Source: JAOPZW01 sp963707695
Lineage (GTDB): Bacteria; Actinomycetota; Thermoleophilia; Solirubrobacterales; Solirubrobacteraceae
NCBI GenBank assembly: GCA_963707695.1
Contig: CAVPQY010000006.1
Span: 186,001-250,000, forward strand
Reading direction: 5' to 3'
DNA: 64,000 bases
Each line of letters begins with the position of its first letter. Within the stretch, counting starts at the first letter, position 1. The notes under the pieces were generated by a model. It had not been told where the DNA came from. It ran no database searches and worked only from the letters and a program-made list of their open reading frames with translations. Positions 44,305 through 51,319 of this stretch are shown piece by piece. A program made the position numbers and the translations under genes.

Positions 44305-45224
44305 ACGGCCAGCTCCTCGTAGTCGATCCGGAGCTCGCCGTCGACGTGCTCCGCGCTGATCAGGCAGTACTCGGGCGCCTCGGACCACATCGCGTGGTCG
44401 TGCGTCAACGGCTCCGAGGCCACGAGGATCGATCGCGTCGCCGAGCCGTCGAGCTCCCGCCACCCGCCGCCGTCGGTCTCGAAGCCCGGGCCGGCGCTGA
44501 ACCACAGCGACGTGAAGTCGTGCTCGCGCTCGTTGGCGAAGAACGAGTCGTCGTCGGGGTACCAGCCGTAGTCGAAGACGAACCGCGTCGCGATGAGCCA
44601 GTGGCCGTCGGACACCACGAGGTTGACCGGCGACTGGATCGCGATCCCGTGGCGCGCCCGGGCCTCGCGCACGATCTCGAGCGCGCGCTCGATCGCGCCG
44701 GCCGCGGTCGCCGCGTCGACGGGGCCGCCCGGGTCGTCGAGCTGGGAGAGCACGAGCGCGTACAGCCACTCGGTGTCGGTCGTCCCCTCGATCCGGCGCG
44801 CGAGCTCCGGCGTGATGTGCTCGACGAGGTCGTAGCGCATCCGCGCGAAGTCGTAGAGGTCGCCGTTCTGCGCCATGGCGATCGAGGTCCCGGCGAACTG
44901 GAAGGGGTGGACGTTGTGCGGGCCGACGACCTCGGCGGGGTCGTAGACGACGCCGCGGACGTGCGCCAGGAGCGCGGTCGCCCGGACCTTCTCGGCCAGC
45001 GCCTTGAGGTTGCGGTCGTAGACCGGCAGGTGCTCGGTGCGGTAGGAGAACGGGCGCTCGGGCTCCTCGGAGGTGCCGTCCCAGGCGACGAGCCCGAAGC
45101 CGCCGAGGTTCAGGAGCGACATGAGCTGGGGGTCGACCGCCTGGCGGACCAGGGCGCGGTCGGCGCCGAACAGCGGCTCGTCCAGGGCCAGGGGGTCACC
45201 GACGTAGGCCAGGATCCGGCACAC
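44301..45224 (-). CDS. Class II glutamine amidotransferase (YafJ/EgtC-like)
   Basis: 307 residues, GTG start with GGAGGAG ribosome site. Cys2 directly after the initiator is the Ntn nucleophile (MCRILAYVGDP); later active-site elements are LLAHVRG, AQNGDLYDF and TDTEWLYALVL. It hydrolyses a gamma-glutamyl amide, either glutamine for ammonia transfer or, as in EgtC, a gamma-glutamyl intermediate; no other ergothioneine genes lie nearby. Coupled to the double cNMP-domain protein. Two 19-bp repeats lie just upstream of its start. Confidence 0.88.
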   Translation of the reverse strand: MCRILAYVGDPLALDEPLFGADRALVRQAVDPQLMSLLNLGGFGLVAWDGTSEEPERPFSYRTEHLPVYDRNLKALAEKVRATALLAHVRGVVYDPAEVVGPHNVHPFQFAGTSIAMAQNGDLYDFARMRYDLVEHITPELARRIEGTTDTEWLYALVLSQLDDPGGPVDAATAAGAIERALEIVREARARHGIAIQSPVNLVVSDGHWLIATRFVFDYGWYPDDDSFFANEREHDFTSLWFSAGPGFETDGGGWRELDGSATRSILVASEPLTHDHAMWSEAPEYCLISAEHVDGELRIDYEELAV

Positions 45225-45258
45225 AGCTGCGGCTCCTCGCCGTCGATGGTCCGGGGAG

Positions 45259-45310
45259 GGCGCATCCTTCCCGGCCGCGCGGTGCGCGGGAGGCGCATCC
45301 TTCCCGGCCG
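45259..45310. repeat. Two 19-bp direct repeats, 33-bp period
   Basis: GGCGCATCCTTCCCGGCCG occurs at 45259-45277 and 45292-45310. They lie 35-86 bases upstream of the amidotransferase start on the minus strand and could be operators; the copies are identical. Confidence 0.7.
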
Positions 45311-45375
45311 TGGGGTCGGCCGCCTCGTCCGCCGGGCCAAGATCCGGCGGGCGGGCTTGGACGGCCGGTCCTGGT

Positions 45376-45407
45376 CCGGCGCGCCCGCAGGCGTGCGGGC
45401 GCGCCGG
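45376..45407 (-). terminator. GC-rich hairpin after the HIRAN gene
   Basis: A 14-bp perfect stem (CCGGCGCGCCCGCA / TGCGGGCGCGCCGG) with a four-base loop lies 16 bases after the HIRAN stop. No T run follows, as usual in high-GC actinobacteria. Confidence 0.55.
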
Positions 45408-45422
45408 GGCGTCCCGCCGGGC

Positions 45423-45923
45423 CTACCGGCGCGACGCCTGCACCCGCAGCTCCAGCGCGGGCGCGTGCGCGAGGAGCGCCACCAGCCCGCTCCGCGGCTC
45501 GCGGGGCGAGGGCCGCGACTCCCGCAACACGACGGCGGTCCACGGCTCGCCCGCGTCGAGCGGCGCGGCCAGCTCGGCGGCGACCTCCCGCGGGACCCAG
45601 CCCGCCTGGACGCCGCGGGGTCCGGCGGCGTGGACGGCGATCGCATTGCGGTCGTGCGGGTTGGCGGGATCGCGGCGCAGGAGCAGCGCGCGACCGGGCC
45701 CGAGCGCCTCGTCGTCGAGCGCGGCGCCCTGGTGCCGAGCGCCCGCGACGGAGACCACCCGCAGGCCACGCGCGAGCAGCTCGGGGGCCTCGCGGGCGAG
45801 GAAGCGGCCCGTCGCGTCGATCGGCGTGAAGCCGGCGACCCACACCTGGCCGCCGTCGTCCGGGTACCAGTAGCGCTCCTCGCGCACGACGTCGACGACG
45901 GCAGGGGGCGACGGGCCGGCCAC
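45423..45923 (-). CDS. HIRAN-domain protein
   Basis: 166 residues, GTG start at 45923. The second half carries a HIRAN-like core, VSVAGARHQGAAL then LLLRRDPANPHDRNAIAVHA and QAGWVPREVAAELAAPLD. The first 60 residues include VREERYWYPDDGGQVWVAGFTPIDATGRF, resembling short stand-alone actinobacterial HIRAN proteins. In eukaryotic HLTF the domain binds 3' DNA ends; bacterial stand-alone members are uncharacterised. The promoter is leaderless-type: TAGCCT then six bases then GTG. Divergent from PAP2. Confidence 0.72.
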   Translation of the reverse strand: MAGPSPPAVVDVVREERYWYPDDGGQVWVAGFTPIDATGRFLAREAPELLARGLRVVSVAGARHQGAALDDEALGPGRALLLRRDPANPHDRNAIAVHAAGPRGVQAGWVPREVAAELAAPLDAGEPWTAVVLRESRPSPREPRSGLVALLAHAPALELRVQASRR

Positions 45924-45929
45924 GGGGCG

Positions 45930-45973
45930 AGGCTAGACGGCCGGGTGACCGGGCGCGGCGCGACGGCTACCGT
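45930..45973. promoter_or_regulatory. Divergent pair of leaderless-type promoters (HIRAN / PAP2)
   Basis: Minus strand: TAGCCT (45935-45930), six bases, GTG at 45923. Plus strand: TACCGT (45968-45973), six bases, ATG at 45980. Neither gene has a ribosome site, and spacing is identical on both sides. Confidence 0.55.
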
Positions 45974-45979
45974 GGGGCG

Positions 45980-46843
45980 ATGGCCGCCGCCGCGCCCACG
46001 ACCGACCGCCGCGCCCGGGGCGCCGCCGCGCGCGCGGTCCCGGCGGCCGTCGGCGCGCTGGTCTGCGTGCTCCTCCTGGCCCTGTGCGGCTTGCTGGCCC
46101 TCGCCGTCCCCGGCGTCCAGCGGGCGGACACGTCGGCCCTGCACGGCTTCATGTCGCTCGACCGCCCGTCGACCCACGGCCTGCTCGACGCCGTCGCGCG
46201 CCTCTGCGACCCGGTGCCGTACTCCGTCATGGCGCTCGGGCTCGTCGTGGTGGCCGTCGCGCGACGCCGGTGGGCCCTCGTGGCGCTGCTCCCGGTCCTG
46301 CTCACGGTCACCGGCGTCACGACCCAGGGCCTGAAGCACGCGCTCGCGACGCCGCGGCTCGTCTCCTGGCTCACCGAGGTGCCGAGCGCGACCGCGTGGC
46401 CGAGCGGTCACGCGACCGCCGCGATGACGCTCGCGCTGGCCGCGGTGCTCGTCGCGCCGCGCGCGCGGCGCCCGCTCGTCGCGGTCGCGGGCGGCGCCTT
46501 CGCGGTGGCGGTCGGTGTCGCCGTCGTCGCGCTGCACTGGCACTTCCCGTCCGACGTCGTCGGCGGCTACCTCGTCGCGGCGACCTGGGCGCTCGCGGTC
46601 GCCGCGGCGCTGCGCGCCCTCGAGCCGGGGCGCGCTCCCGCGCCCGCCGGCGCCTGGCGGGCGGCCGGGGCCCTCGTGGCCGGCGGCGCGCTCGGCGGGC
46701 TGGCCGTCTCGGCCGCGGTGCTCCTCGCGCGGCCCGGGGTGGCCGACGTCGTCGGGCGCCCGGCCTGCGTCGCGGCCGCGGTGGCGATCGGCGCGCTCGC
46801 CGCGCTGATCCCGCTCGGGACGTCGCGCGTCGTCGAGGGCTAG
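45980..46843 (+). CDS. PAP2-family membrane phosphatase
   Basis: 287 residues. Six or more helices; the three phosphatase motifs are KHALATPR (motif 1), PSGHATAAM (motif 2) and HWHFPSDVVGG (motif 3) with the catalytic His residues. It dephosphorylates lipid phosphates such as phosphatidate or undecaprenyl pyrophosphate at the outer face. The N-terminal 25 residues are Arg/Ala-rich and cytoplasmic; a C-terminal extension adds two further helices. Leaderless-type promoter. Confidence 0.88.
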   Translation: MAAAAPTTDRRARGAAARAVPAAVGALVCVLLLALCGLLALAVPGVQRADTSALHGFMSLDRPSTHGLLDAVARLCDPVPYSVMALGLVVVAVARRRWALVALLPVLLTVTGVTTQGLKHALATPRLVSWLTEVPSATAWPSGHATAAMTLALAAVLVAPRARRPLVAVAGGAFAVAVGVAVVALHWHFPSDVVGGYLVAATWALAVAAALRALEPGRAPAPAGAWRAAGALVAGGALGGLAVSAAVLLARPGVADVVGRPACVAAAVAIGALAALIPLGTSRVVEG

Positions 46844-46851
46844 GCCCGGCG

Positions 46852-47319
46852 TCAGGCCGCCGCGGGGACCGCGGCGGGGGCGACCGGCGCGGCGGGGGCG
46901 ACCGGCGCGGCGGGGACCGACGCGGGGCCGGCGGCCGGCGCGGTGGCGAGGCCCGTCAGCCCGTCCGGTCGCGGCAGGTCCCAGGGCGCGACGTCGAAGT
47001 GCCGGCACAGCGCGGCCGGCTGGTCGGGCGGTGGCGCCGCGGCGAGGTGGTCCACCCCGCACGGGAGCGCCAGGTCCCGCGCGTGGCTGCGGAGGATCGC
47101 GTGCGGCACCGTCACCGTCGTCCCGGCCGGCAGGCGGACGACGGCCCAGGCCGGACGACCCGTGGCCGGGTCGGCCAGGAGGTCGGCGACGGCGCCCGCC
47201 GTGGCGCCGGCCGCGTCGACGACGGGTGCGCCGAGCAGGGGCGGGATCAGGCCGACGGGCTCCATGCCGACCGGTTCGACGCCGACGCCTGCGGCCCTGC
47301 CGTCTGCGGACGCGTGCAC
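46852..47319 (-). CDS. PRC-barrel-like protein with Ala/Pro repeat tail
   Basis: 155 residues if started at GTG 47319; ATG 47265 is also possible. Residues about 25-75 resemble a PRC barrel (LGAPVVDAAGATAGAVADLL, GRPAWAVVRL). A second segment (RSHARDLALPCGVDHLAAAP, ALCRHFDVAPWDLPRP) has two Cys residues. The C-terminus consists of APVAP/AAPVAP repeats. Function unknown; PRC barrels in actinobacteria are often stress or photosynthesis related. It lies downstream of cobT across a 31-bp tandem repeat. Confidence 0.55.
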   Translation of the reverse strand: MHASADGRAAGVGVEPVGMEPVGLIPPLLGAPVVDAAGATAGAVADLLADPATGRPAWAVVRLPAGTTVTVPHAILRSHARDLALPCGVDHLAAAPPPDQPAALCRHFDVAPWDLPRPDGLTGLATAPAAGPASVPAAPVAPAAPVAPAAVPAAA

Positions 47320-47339
47320 GACGCCGTTCGCGCGGCCGT

Positions 47340-47401
47340 GCCGGCGGGCACCGAGCGGCGTCGCTCAGCGGCCGGCGGGCACCGATCGGCGTCGTTCAGC
47401 G
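47340..47401. repeat. 31-bp tandem repeat, two copies plus partial third
   Basis: The unit beginning GCCGGCGGGCACCGA occurs at 47340-47370 and, with three mismatches, at 47371-47401; nine further bases match at 47402. The second copy contains the cobT stop codon, so the repeat follows the gene end directly. Confidence 0.7.
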
Positions 47402-48421
47402 GCCGGCGGAGGCCCGGGCGGGCACCGCGTCGTCCGCCGCGAGCGCCGCCGCGGCGAGCCGCAGCACGGCGACGGCGGCGATCGCCCCGCTGCCGTCGCC
47501 CTGCGCGACGCCGAGGTCCAGGACGGGGTCGAGCGCGAGGTGCTCGAGCAGCGCGGCGTGCGCCGGTCCGCGCGCGCGGTCGCCGGCCAGCAGCCGGGGG
47601 CGCAGATCAGGCTCGACCGCGACGGCCACCCCGGCCGCCGCCGTCGCCACGAGCCCGTCGCAGACGACGCCCAGCCCGTGCTCCCCGGCCCCGAGGGCGA
47701 GCCCGCAGAGGACCGCCGTCTCGCCGCCGCCGAGGCGGCGCAGGAGCCCGAGCGGTCCGGGCGCCTGCGGGACGTGGCGGGCGACCGCGACTGCCGTGCG
47801 CTCGCGGTCGCGGTCGTCGAAGGCGGCGGGGCCGGCCGGCGGCAAGACGGCCTCGGCCGGCCGGCCGGTCAGGGCGGCCGCCAGGCAGGTGGCGCCGGTC
47901 GTCGCGCCGGTCCCGACGTCGCCGCCGACGAGGACGCTCACGCCGTCGGCCGCCGCGGCGGCGGCCAGGTCGCGGCCGCAGTCGACCCCGGCGGCCACCT
48001 CCGCGACGGACAGCGCCGGACCCTCGGCGGGGTCGCGCGCCGGCGCGAGGCCGGGGCGCACGCACCCGACGTCGCCCGTGGCCTCGCGGACGCCGGCGTC
48101 GACGAGCACGACGTCGGCTCCCACCTCGGCGGCGAGCACCGGCACCAGCCCGTGCCCGGCGCCGACCGCCCGCAGCGCGGCGCCCGCGGAGGCGTCCGCG
48201 GCGCCGCCGTGGTCGGCCGCCACCACGACGAGCCGGGCACGGACACGTGGCCGCGCGTGGCCGGTGACGCCGGCCACCCAGACCGCGAGCTCGCCGAGGC
48301 GCCCGAGCGCGCCCGCCCGGGCCACGCGGTCGCGGGCCGCGGCCATCGCGCCCTCGTCCAGCGGCGCGATCGGGATCGGCGGGCGGGGCGGGTGCGCTAC
48401 TGCGTCAACCCCGGCTGCCAC
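47396..48421 (-). CDS. cobT: CobT-like nicotinate mononucleotide:5,6-dimethylbenzimidazole phosphoribosyltransferase
   Basis: 341 residues from GTG 48421, which overlaps the PduO-type gene by 25 bases; this start retains the family N-terminus (PIPIAPLDEGAM), absent if ATG 48346 is used. Other family segments: LGRLGELAVWVAG, VVAADHGGAAD, and LDLGVAQGDGSGA at the end. Two catalytic glutamates of characterised CobT (in GEMGIGN and GEGTGA) appear as Asp here (GGDVGTGA and QGDGSGA). CobT activates the lower ligand base of cobalamin. The enzyme may be active with altered base choice or be impaired. The neighbouring adenosyltransferase supports a B12 role. Confidence 0.78.
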   Translation of the reverse strand: MAAGVDAVAHPPRPPIPIAPLDEGAMAAARDRVARAGALGRLGELAVWVAGVTGHARPRVRARLVVVAADHGGAADASAGAALRAVGAGHGLVPVLAAEVGADVVLVDAGVREATGDVGCVRPGLAPARDPAEGPALSVAEVAAGVDCGRDLAAAAAADGVSVLVGGDVGTGATTGATCLAAALTGRPAEAVLPPAGPAAFDDRDRERTAVAVARHVPQAPGPLGLLRRLGGGETAVLCGLALGAGEHGLGVVCDGLVATAAAGVAVAVEPDLRPRLLAGDRARGPAHAALLEHLALDPVLDLGVAQGDGSGAIAAVAVLRLAAAALAADDAVPARASAGR

Positions 48422-48960
48422 AGCGGCTCCTCGCCGTCGTTGGCGCCACGACTGAGGATGAAGAGCAGGTCGGAGAGCCGGTTGAGGTAGCGCAGCACCT
48501 CCGGGTTGGCGTCCTCGACGTCGAGGACGCGGCGCTCGGCGCGCCGGCAGACCGTCCGGCAGACGTGGAGCTGCGCGGCGGCGGGCGAGCCGCCCGGCAG
48601 GACGAACGACGTCAGCGGCTCCAGGCCCCCGTTGACCTCGTCGCAGGCGGCTTCGAGCCAGGTCACCTGCTCGGGACGGACCCGCAGCCGCTCCCCGGCC
48701 TTCGTGGCGCCCGCGTCGGCGGGCACCGACAGGTCTGCGCCGACGTCGAACAGGTCGTTCTGCACGCGGCGCAGCCACGCGGCGTAGGCGTCGGGCAGCC
48801 CCGGGCCGGCCAGCGCGACGCCCACCTGGGCGTTGAGCTCGTCGACCGTCCCGTAGGCCTCGATCCGCGGGTGCGTCTTGGGGACCCGGCTCATGTCGCC
48901 CAGGTGGGTCTCGCCACCGTCGCCGAGCCGGGTGTAGATCCGCGTGAGGTTGACGGTCAC
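48397..48960 (-). CDS. Cob(I)alamin adenosyltransferase, PduO type
   Basis: 187 residues, GTG start. Family motifs: TRIYTRLGDGGETHLGD (ATP-binding N-terminus), AYGTVDELNAQVGVA, CRTVCRRAERRV with the ATP-contacting Arg, and YLNRLSDLLFILSRGAN. It transfers the adenosyl group of ATP to cob(I)alamin to make coenzyme B12 in the cytoplasm. Its -10 (TACGCT) lies seven bases upstream on the minus strand with no ribosome site, and it is divergent from the riboswitch-controlled import operon; so adenosylation is not under the riboswitch. Confidence 0.93.
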   Translation of the reverse strand: MTVNLTRIYTRLGDGGETHLGDMSRVPKTHPRIEAYGTVDELNAQVGVALAGPGLPDAYAAWLRRVQNDLFDVGADLSVPADAGATKAGERLRVRPEQVTWLEAACDEVNGGLEPLTSFVLPGGSPAAAQLHVCRTVCRRAERRVLDVEDANPEVLRYLNRLSDLLFILSRGANDGEEPLWQPGLTQ

Positions 48961-48967
48961 GCCGCCG

Positions 48968-48996
48968 AGCGTACCGCTCGGCCGCTGGAGTAGGAT
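48968..48996. promoter_or_regulatory. Back-to-back -10 elements of the adenosyltransferase and riboswitch transcripts
   Basis: Minus strand TACGCT (48973-48968) faces the PduO-type gene; plus strand TAGGAT (48991-48996) faces the riboswitch. They are only 17 bp apart, so their -35 regions overlap and the promoters may compete. Confidence 0.45.
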
Positions 48997-49004
48997 GGCG
49001 CTCG

Positions 49005-49180
49005 TTCAGGGTCGGTGGTCAAGGGAAGCCGGTGCGAGTCCGGCGCGGTCCCGCCACTGTGACCGGGGACGCCCACCGCATCCGCGACGCCCAGGCGCGC
49101 GGGGCCACTGGGCCGCACGAGGCGGTCCGGGAAGGCGCGGGAGGGTCGGCCCGGGAGCCAGGAGACCTGCCCCGACCGGC
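49005..49180 (+). ncRNA. Cobalamin riboswitch
   Basis: The conserved elements appear in order: GGTCGGTGGTCAAGGGAAGC, GGTGCGAGTCCGGCGCGGTC, CCGCCACTGTGACCGGGG, a GCCACTGG arm, and the closing GGAGCCAGGAGACCTGCC, with GGTCGG near 49010 pairing with CCGACC near 49173 as stem P1. The 3' part leads into GGAAAGGGG (49199-49207), the ribosome site of the next ORF, next to GGGGTGGCCCC, so regulation of translation initiation is plausible. It should repress import genes when adenosyl- or other cobalamin is abundant. Confidence 0.93.
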
Positions 49181-49214
49181 ACGCCGATACGCCCTCGCGG
49201 AAAGGGGTGGCCCC

Positions 49215-50378
49215 ATGCTCCATCGTCCCGTCCTCGGCACAGCCGTCGCCGCGGTGCTCCTGCTCTCGCCTGCCGTGGCCCAGGCGGCTCCGGTGACCGT
49301 CGAGCTGCGCGTCGAAGGGCCCACGAAGACCGTCTTCGAGGGCCCGGTCACGACCGACGTGCGGACCTTCCACTTCACGAACGACCCGACGTCGCACGTC
49401 TGCGACGGCACGGCGGCGACGGGGGGCACGAGCAGCGTCCCGGTCCCCGTCCGCAACGGCGCGCTGCTCACCGCCGCCGAGGAGCACGGCTTCGCGCTCG
49501 AGGGCTCCTTCGGGCAGTTCGGCGCGACCTTCGCGAAGGTCGGCGACGAGGCGGTCGGCTTCGACGCCGCCACGAGCAGGTACCTCGCCGAGTACCTCGA
49601 CGGCCGCCCCAGTCAGCTCGGCGGGTGCTCCGAGGAGATCAAGTCCGGCGACGACGTCCTCTACGCCTACGGGACCGGCTCGGAGGCGGTCCTGCGCCTC
49701 AGCGGGCCCGACCGGGTCGCACCCGGCGCGGTGACCGTGCGTGTCTCCGACTGGGTCGGGGCCGGCGTCGGCGGGGCGAGCGTCGGCGGCGCGACGACGG
49801 GTGCCGACGGGAACGCCACCGTGCAGCTGTCGCCGGGCCCGCACGTGCTCAAGGCCGAGAAGGCCGGGGCGATCCGCTCCAACGCCGTGACGGTGTGCGC
49901 GACGACCGGCAGCGACGGGCAGTGCGGCACGACCGTGGCCCCGCCGCCCCAGCCGCAGCCCGGGGCGCCCGTCGACGACGGGACGCAGGACGAGCCGGTC
50001 GTCCGCACCGTCGGCCGCATCGCGTCGGTCGCCCAGGGCCGGCGCTTCGCCCCGGGCAAGGGCCCCCGCGTCCTGGAGGGCAGCGTCGCGGTGGGCCGCC
50101 CCGGCCTGCGCGACGTCCGCCTGCGCCTGACCCGCAAGGACGGCCACCGCTGCCAGCGGTTCGACGGCCGGCGCGAGCGCTTCGTGCGCACGCGCCGGTG
50201 CGGCCCCACCCACGGGACCTTCTTCTCGGTGGGCAGCGGGCCGGCCTGGAGCTACCAGCTCCCGGCGCGCCTGCCCCGCGGCCGCTACGTCCTGGACCTG
50301 CGGACGGTCGACCGCGCGGGCGTCGTGACGAAGCGGCTCGTGCGCGGCCGGACGCGGGTGGTGTTCGTCGTCCGATGA
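49215..50378 (+). CDS. Secreted DUF4430-like (transcobalamin-like) protein under cobalamin riboswitch
   Basis: 387 residues. Signal peptide 1-24 (VLGTAVAAVLLLSPAVAQA). Residues about 26-165 resemble the DUF4430 beta-domain of intrinsic factor/transcobalamin: VTVELRVEGPTKTVFEG, SHVCDGT, ALLTAAEEHGFALEGSFG, LGGCSEEIKSGDDVLYAYG, with a Cys pair. An Ig-like segment (170-225) with ATTGADGNATVQLSPGPHVL follows, then a Pro-rich linker (240-255) and a C-terminal beta domain (265-387) with two Cys. No membrane anchor is seen at the C-terminus. It is first in the riboswitch operon and overlaps the next gene by four bases. Cobalamin capture outside the cell is the natural inference. Confidence 0.75.
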   Translation: MLHRPVLGTAVAAVLLLSPAVAQAAPVTVELRVEGPTKTVFEGPVTTDVRTFHFTNDPTSHVCDGTAATGGTSSVPVPVRNGALLTAAEEHGFALEGSFGQFGATFAKVGDEAVGFDAATSRYLAEYLDGRPSQLGGCSEEIKSGDDVLYAYGTGSEAVLRLSGPDRVAPGAVTVRVSDWVGAGVGGASVGGATTGADGNATVQLSPGPHVLKAEKAGAIRSNAVTVCATTGSDGQCGTTVAPPPQPQPGAPVDDGTQDEPVVRTVGRIASVAQGRRFAPGKGPRVLEGSVAVGRPGLRDVRLRLTRKDGHRCQRFDGRRERFVRTRRCGPTHGTFFSVGSGPAWSYQLPARLPRGRYVLDLRTVDRAGVVTKRLVRGRTRVVFVVR

Positions 50379-51319
50379 GGTGCGGGGCCGCCCTCCTGGC
50401 GGCGTGCGCCGCGTTCGCGGCCGGCGCCGTCGGCTGCGGGGTGGGGGCGGGCGGCGCGCCGTCGGGCGTCGAGCTGAAGGTCACGACGGGGTTCGGCCAG
50501 CGGGCGCTCACCCGCGCCGACGCCCCGCGGATCGACGGCGCCGACACCGTCATGCGGCTCCTGCAGCGCAACGCGAAGGTCACGACGCGCTTCGGCGGCG
50601 GCTTCGTGCAGTCGATCGACGGCCTCGCCGGCGGGCGCGACGGCGGCGCGCCCGTCGACTGGTTCTACTACGTCAACGGCATCGAGGCGCGCAAGGGCGC
50701 GACGGCGACGAAGGTCCACGACGGCGACCACCTCTGGTGGGACCGGCGCGACTGGTCGGCGACGCAGGACGTCCCGGCGGTGGTGGGCTCGTTCCCCGAG
50801 CCCTTCGTCCACGGGACGGGCGGCAAGCGCCTTCCCGTACGCGTCGAGTGCGCGGACCCGTCGGCCTCCGCGTGCAAGGCCGTGCAGGGGCGCCTGACCC
50901 GCCTCGGCCTCGTCGCCGCCATCGGGACGGTGAGCGCCTCGCGCTCGGTGGAGACGCTCCGGGTCGTCGTTGGCCCGTGGGCGCGGGTCGCCGAGGACGC
51001 CGCGGTCGGCCTGATCGGCCGCGGCCCCGGTGGGAGCGGCGTCTACGCCCGGTTCGCCCAGGGCGGCCGCGCCCTGCAGCTGTTGGGCCCCGACGGGCGG
51101 GTGCGCCGGACCGCCGGCGCGGGCACCGGCCTGGTGGCGGCCGTGCGCGTGGAGGGCGAGCAGCCCGTGTGGGCGCTCACCGGCACGGACCGCGCGGGCG
51201 TCGACGCGGCGGTCGCGGCCTTCGACGAGGGGACGCTCGAGGACAAGTACGCCGTCGCCGTCGTGGACGACGCCGCGGTCGCCCTGCCCGTCCAGCCCGC
51301 GGTGGCACCGGGACCGTGA
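50375..51319 (+). CDS. DUF4430-domain lipoprotein (transcobalamin-like)
   Basis: 314 residues. The N-terminus ends GAVGC, a lipobox-like site at Cys21. Residues 31-128 form a DUF4430 domain: GVELKVTTGFGQRAL, GADTVMRLLQRNAKV, VDWFYYVNGIEA, VHDGDHLWWDRRDW. The rest (130-314) is an alpha/beta domain with strands such as VETLRVVVGPW and PVWALTGTDRAGVDAAVAAF. This is the cell-attached partner of the secreted protein before it and is co-translated with EcfT (GTGA overlap). It probably hands cobalamin to the S component; binding itself is not shown by sequence. Confidence 0.82.
   Translation: MRCGAALLAACAAFAAGAVGCGVGAGGAPSGVELKVTTGFGQRALTRADAPRIDGADTVMRLLQRNAKVTTRFGGGFVQSIDGLAGGRDGGAPVDWFYYVNGIEARKGATATKVHDGDHLWWDRRDWSATQDVPAVVGSFPEPFVHGTGGKRLPVRVECADPSASACKAVQGRLTRLGLVAAIGTVSASRSVETLRVVVGPWARVAEDAAVGLIGRGPGGSGVYARFAQGGRALQLLGPDGRVRRTAGAGTGLVAAVRVEGEQPVWALTGTDRAGVDAAVAAFDEGTLEDKYAVAVVDDAAVALPVQPAVAPGP

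Noticed and set aside
47340..47401. CRISPR-like repeat
   Set aside because: Only two adjacent imperfect copies without spacers and no cas genes in the window.
49215..51319. Bacterial adhesins or general substrate-binding proteins
   Set aside because: The DUF4430-type pattern and control by a cobalamin riboswitch with an ECF transporter make B12-related binding more likely.
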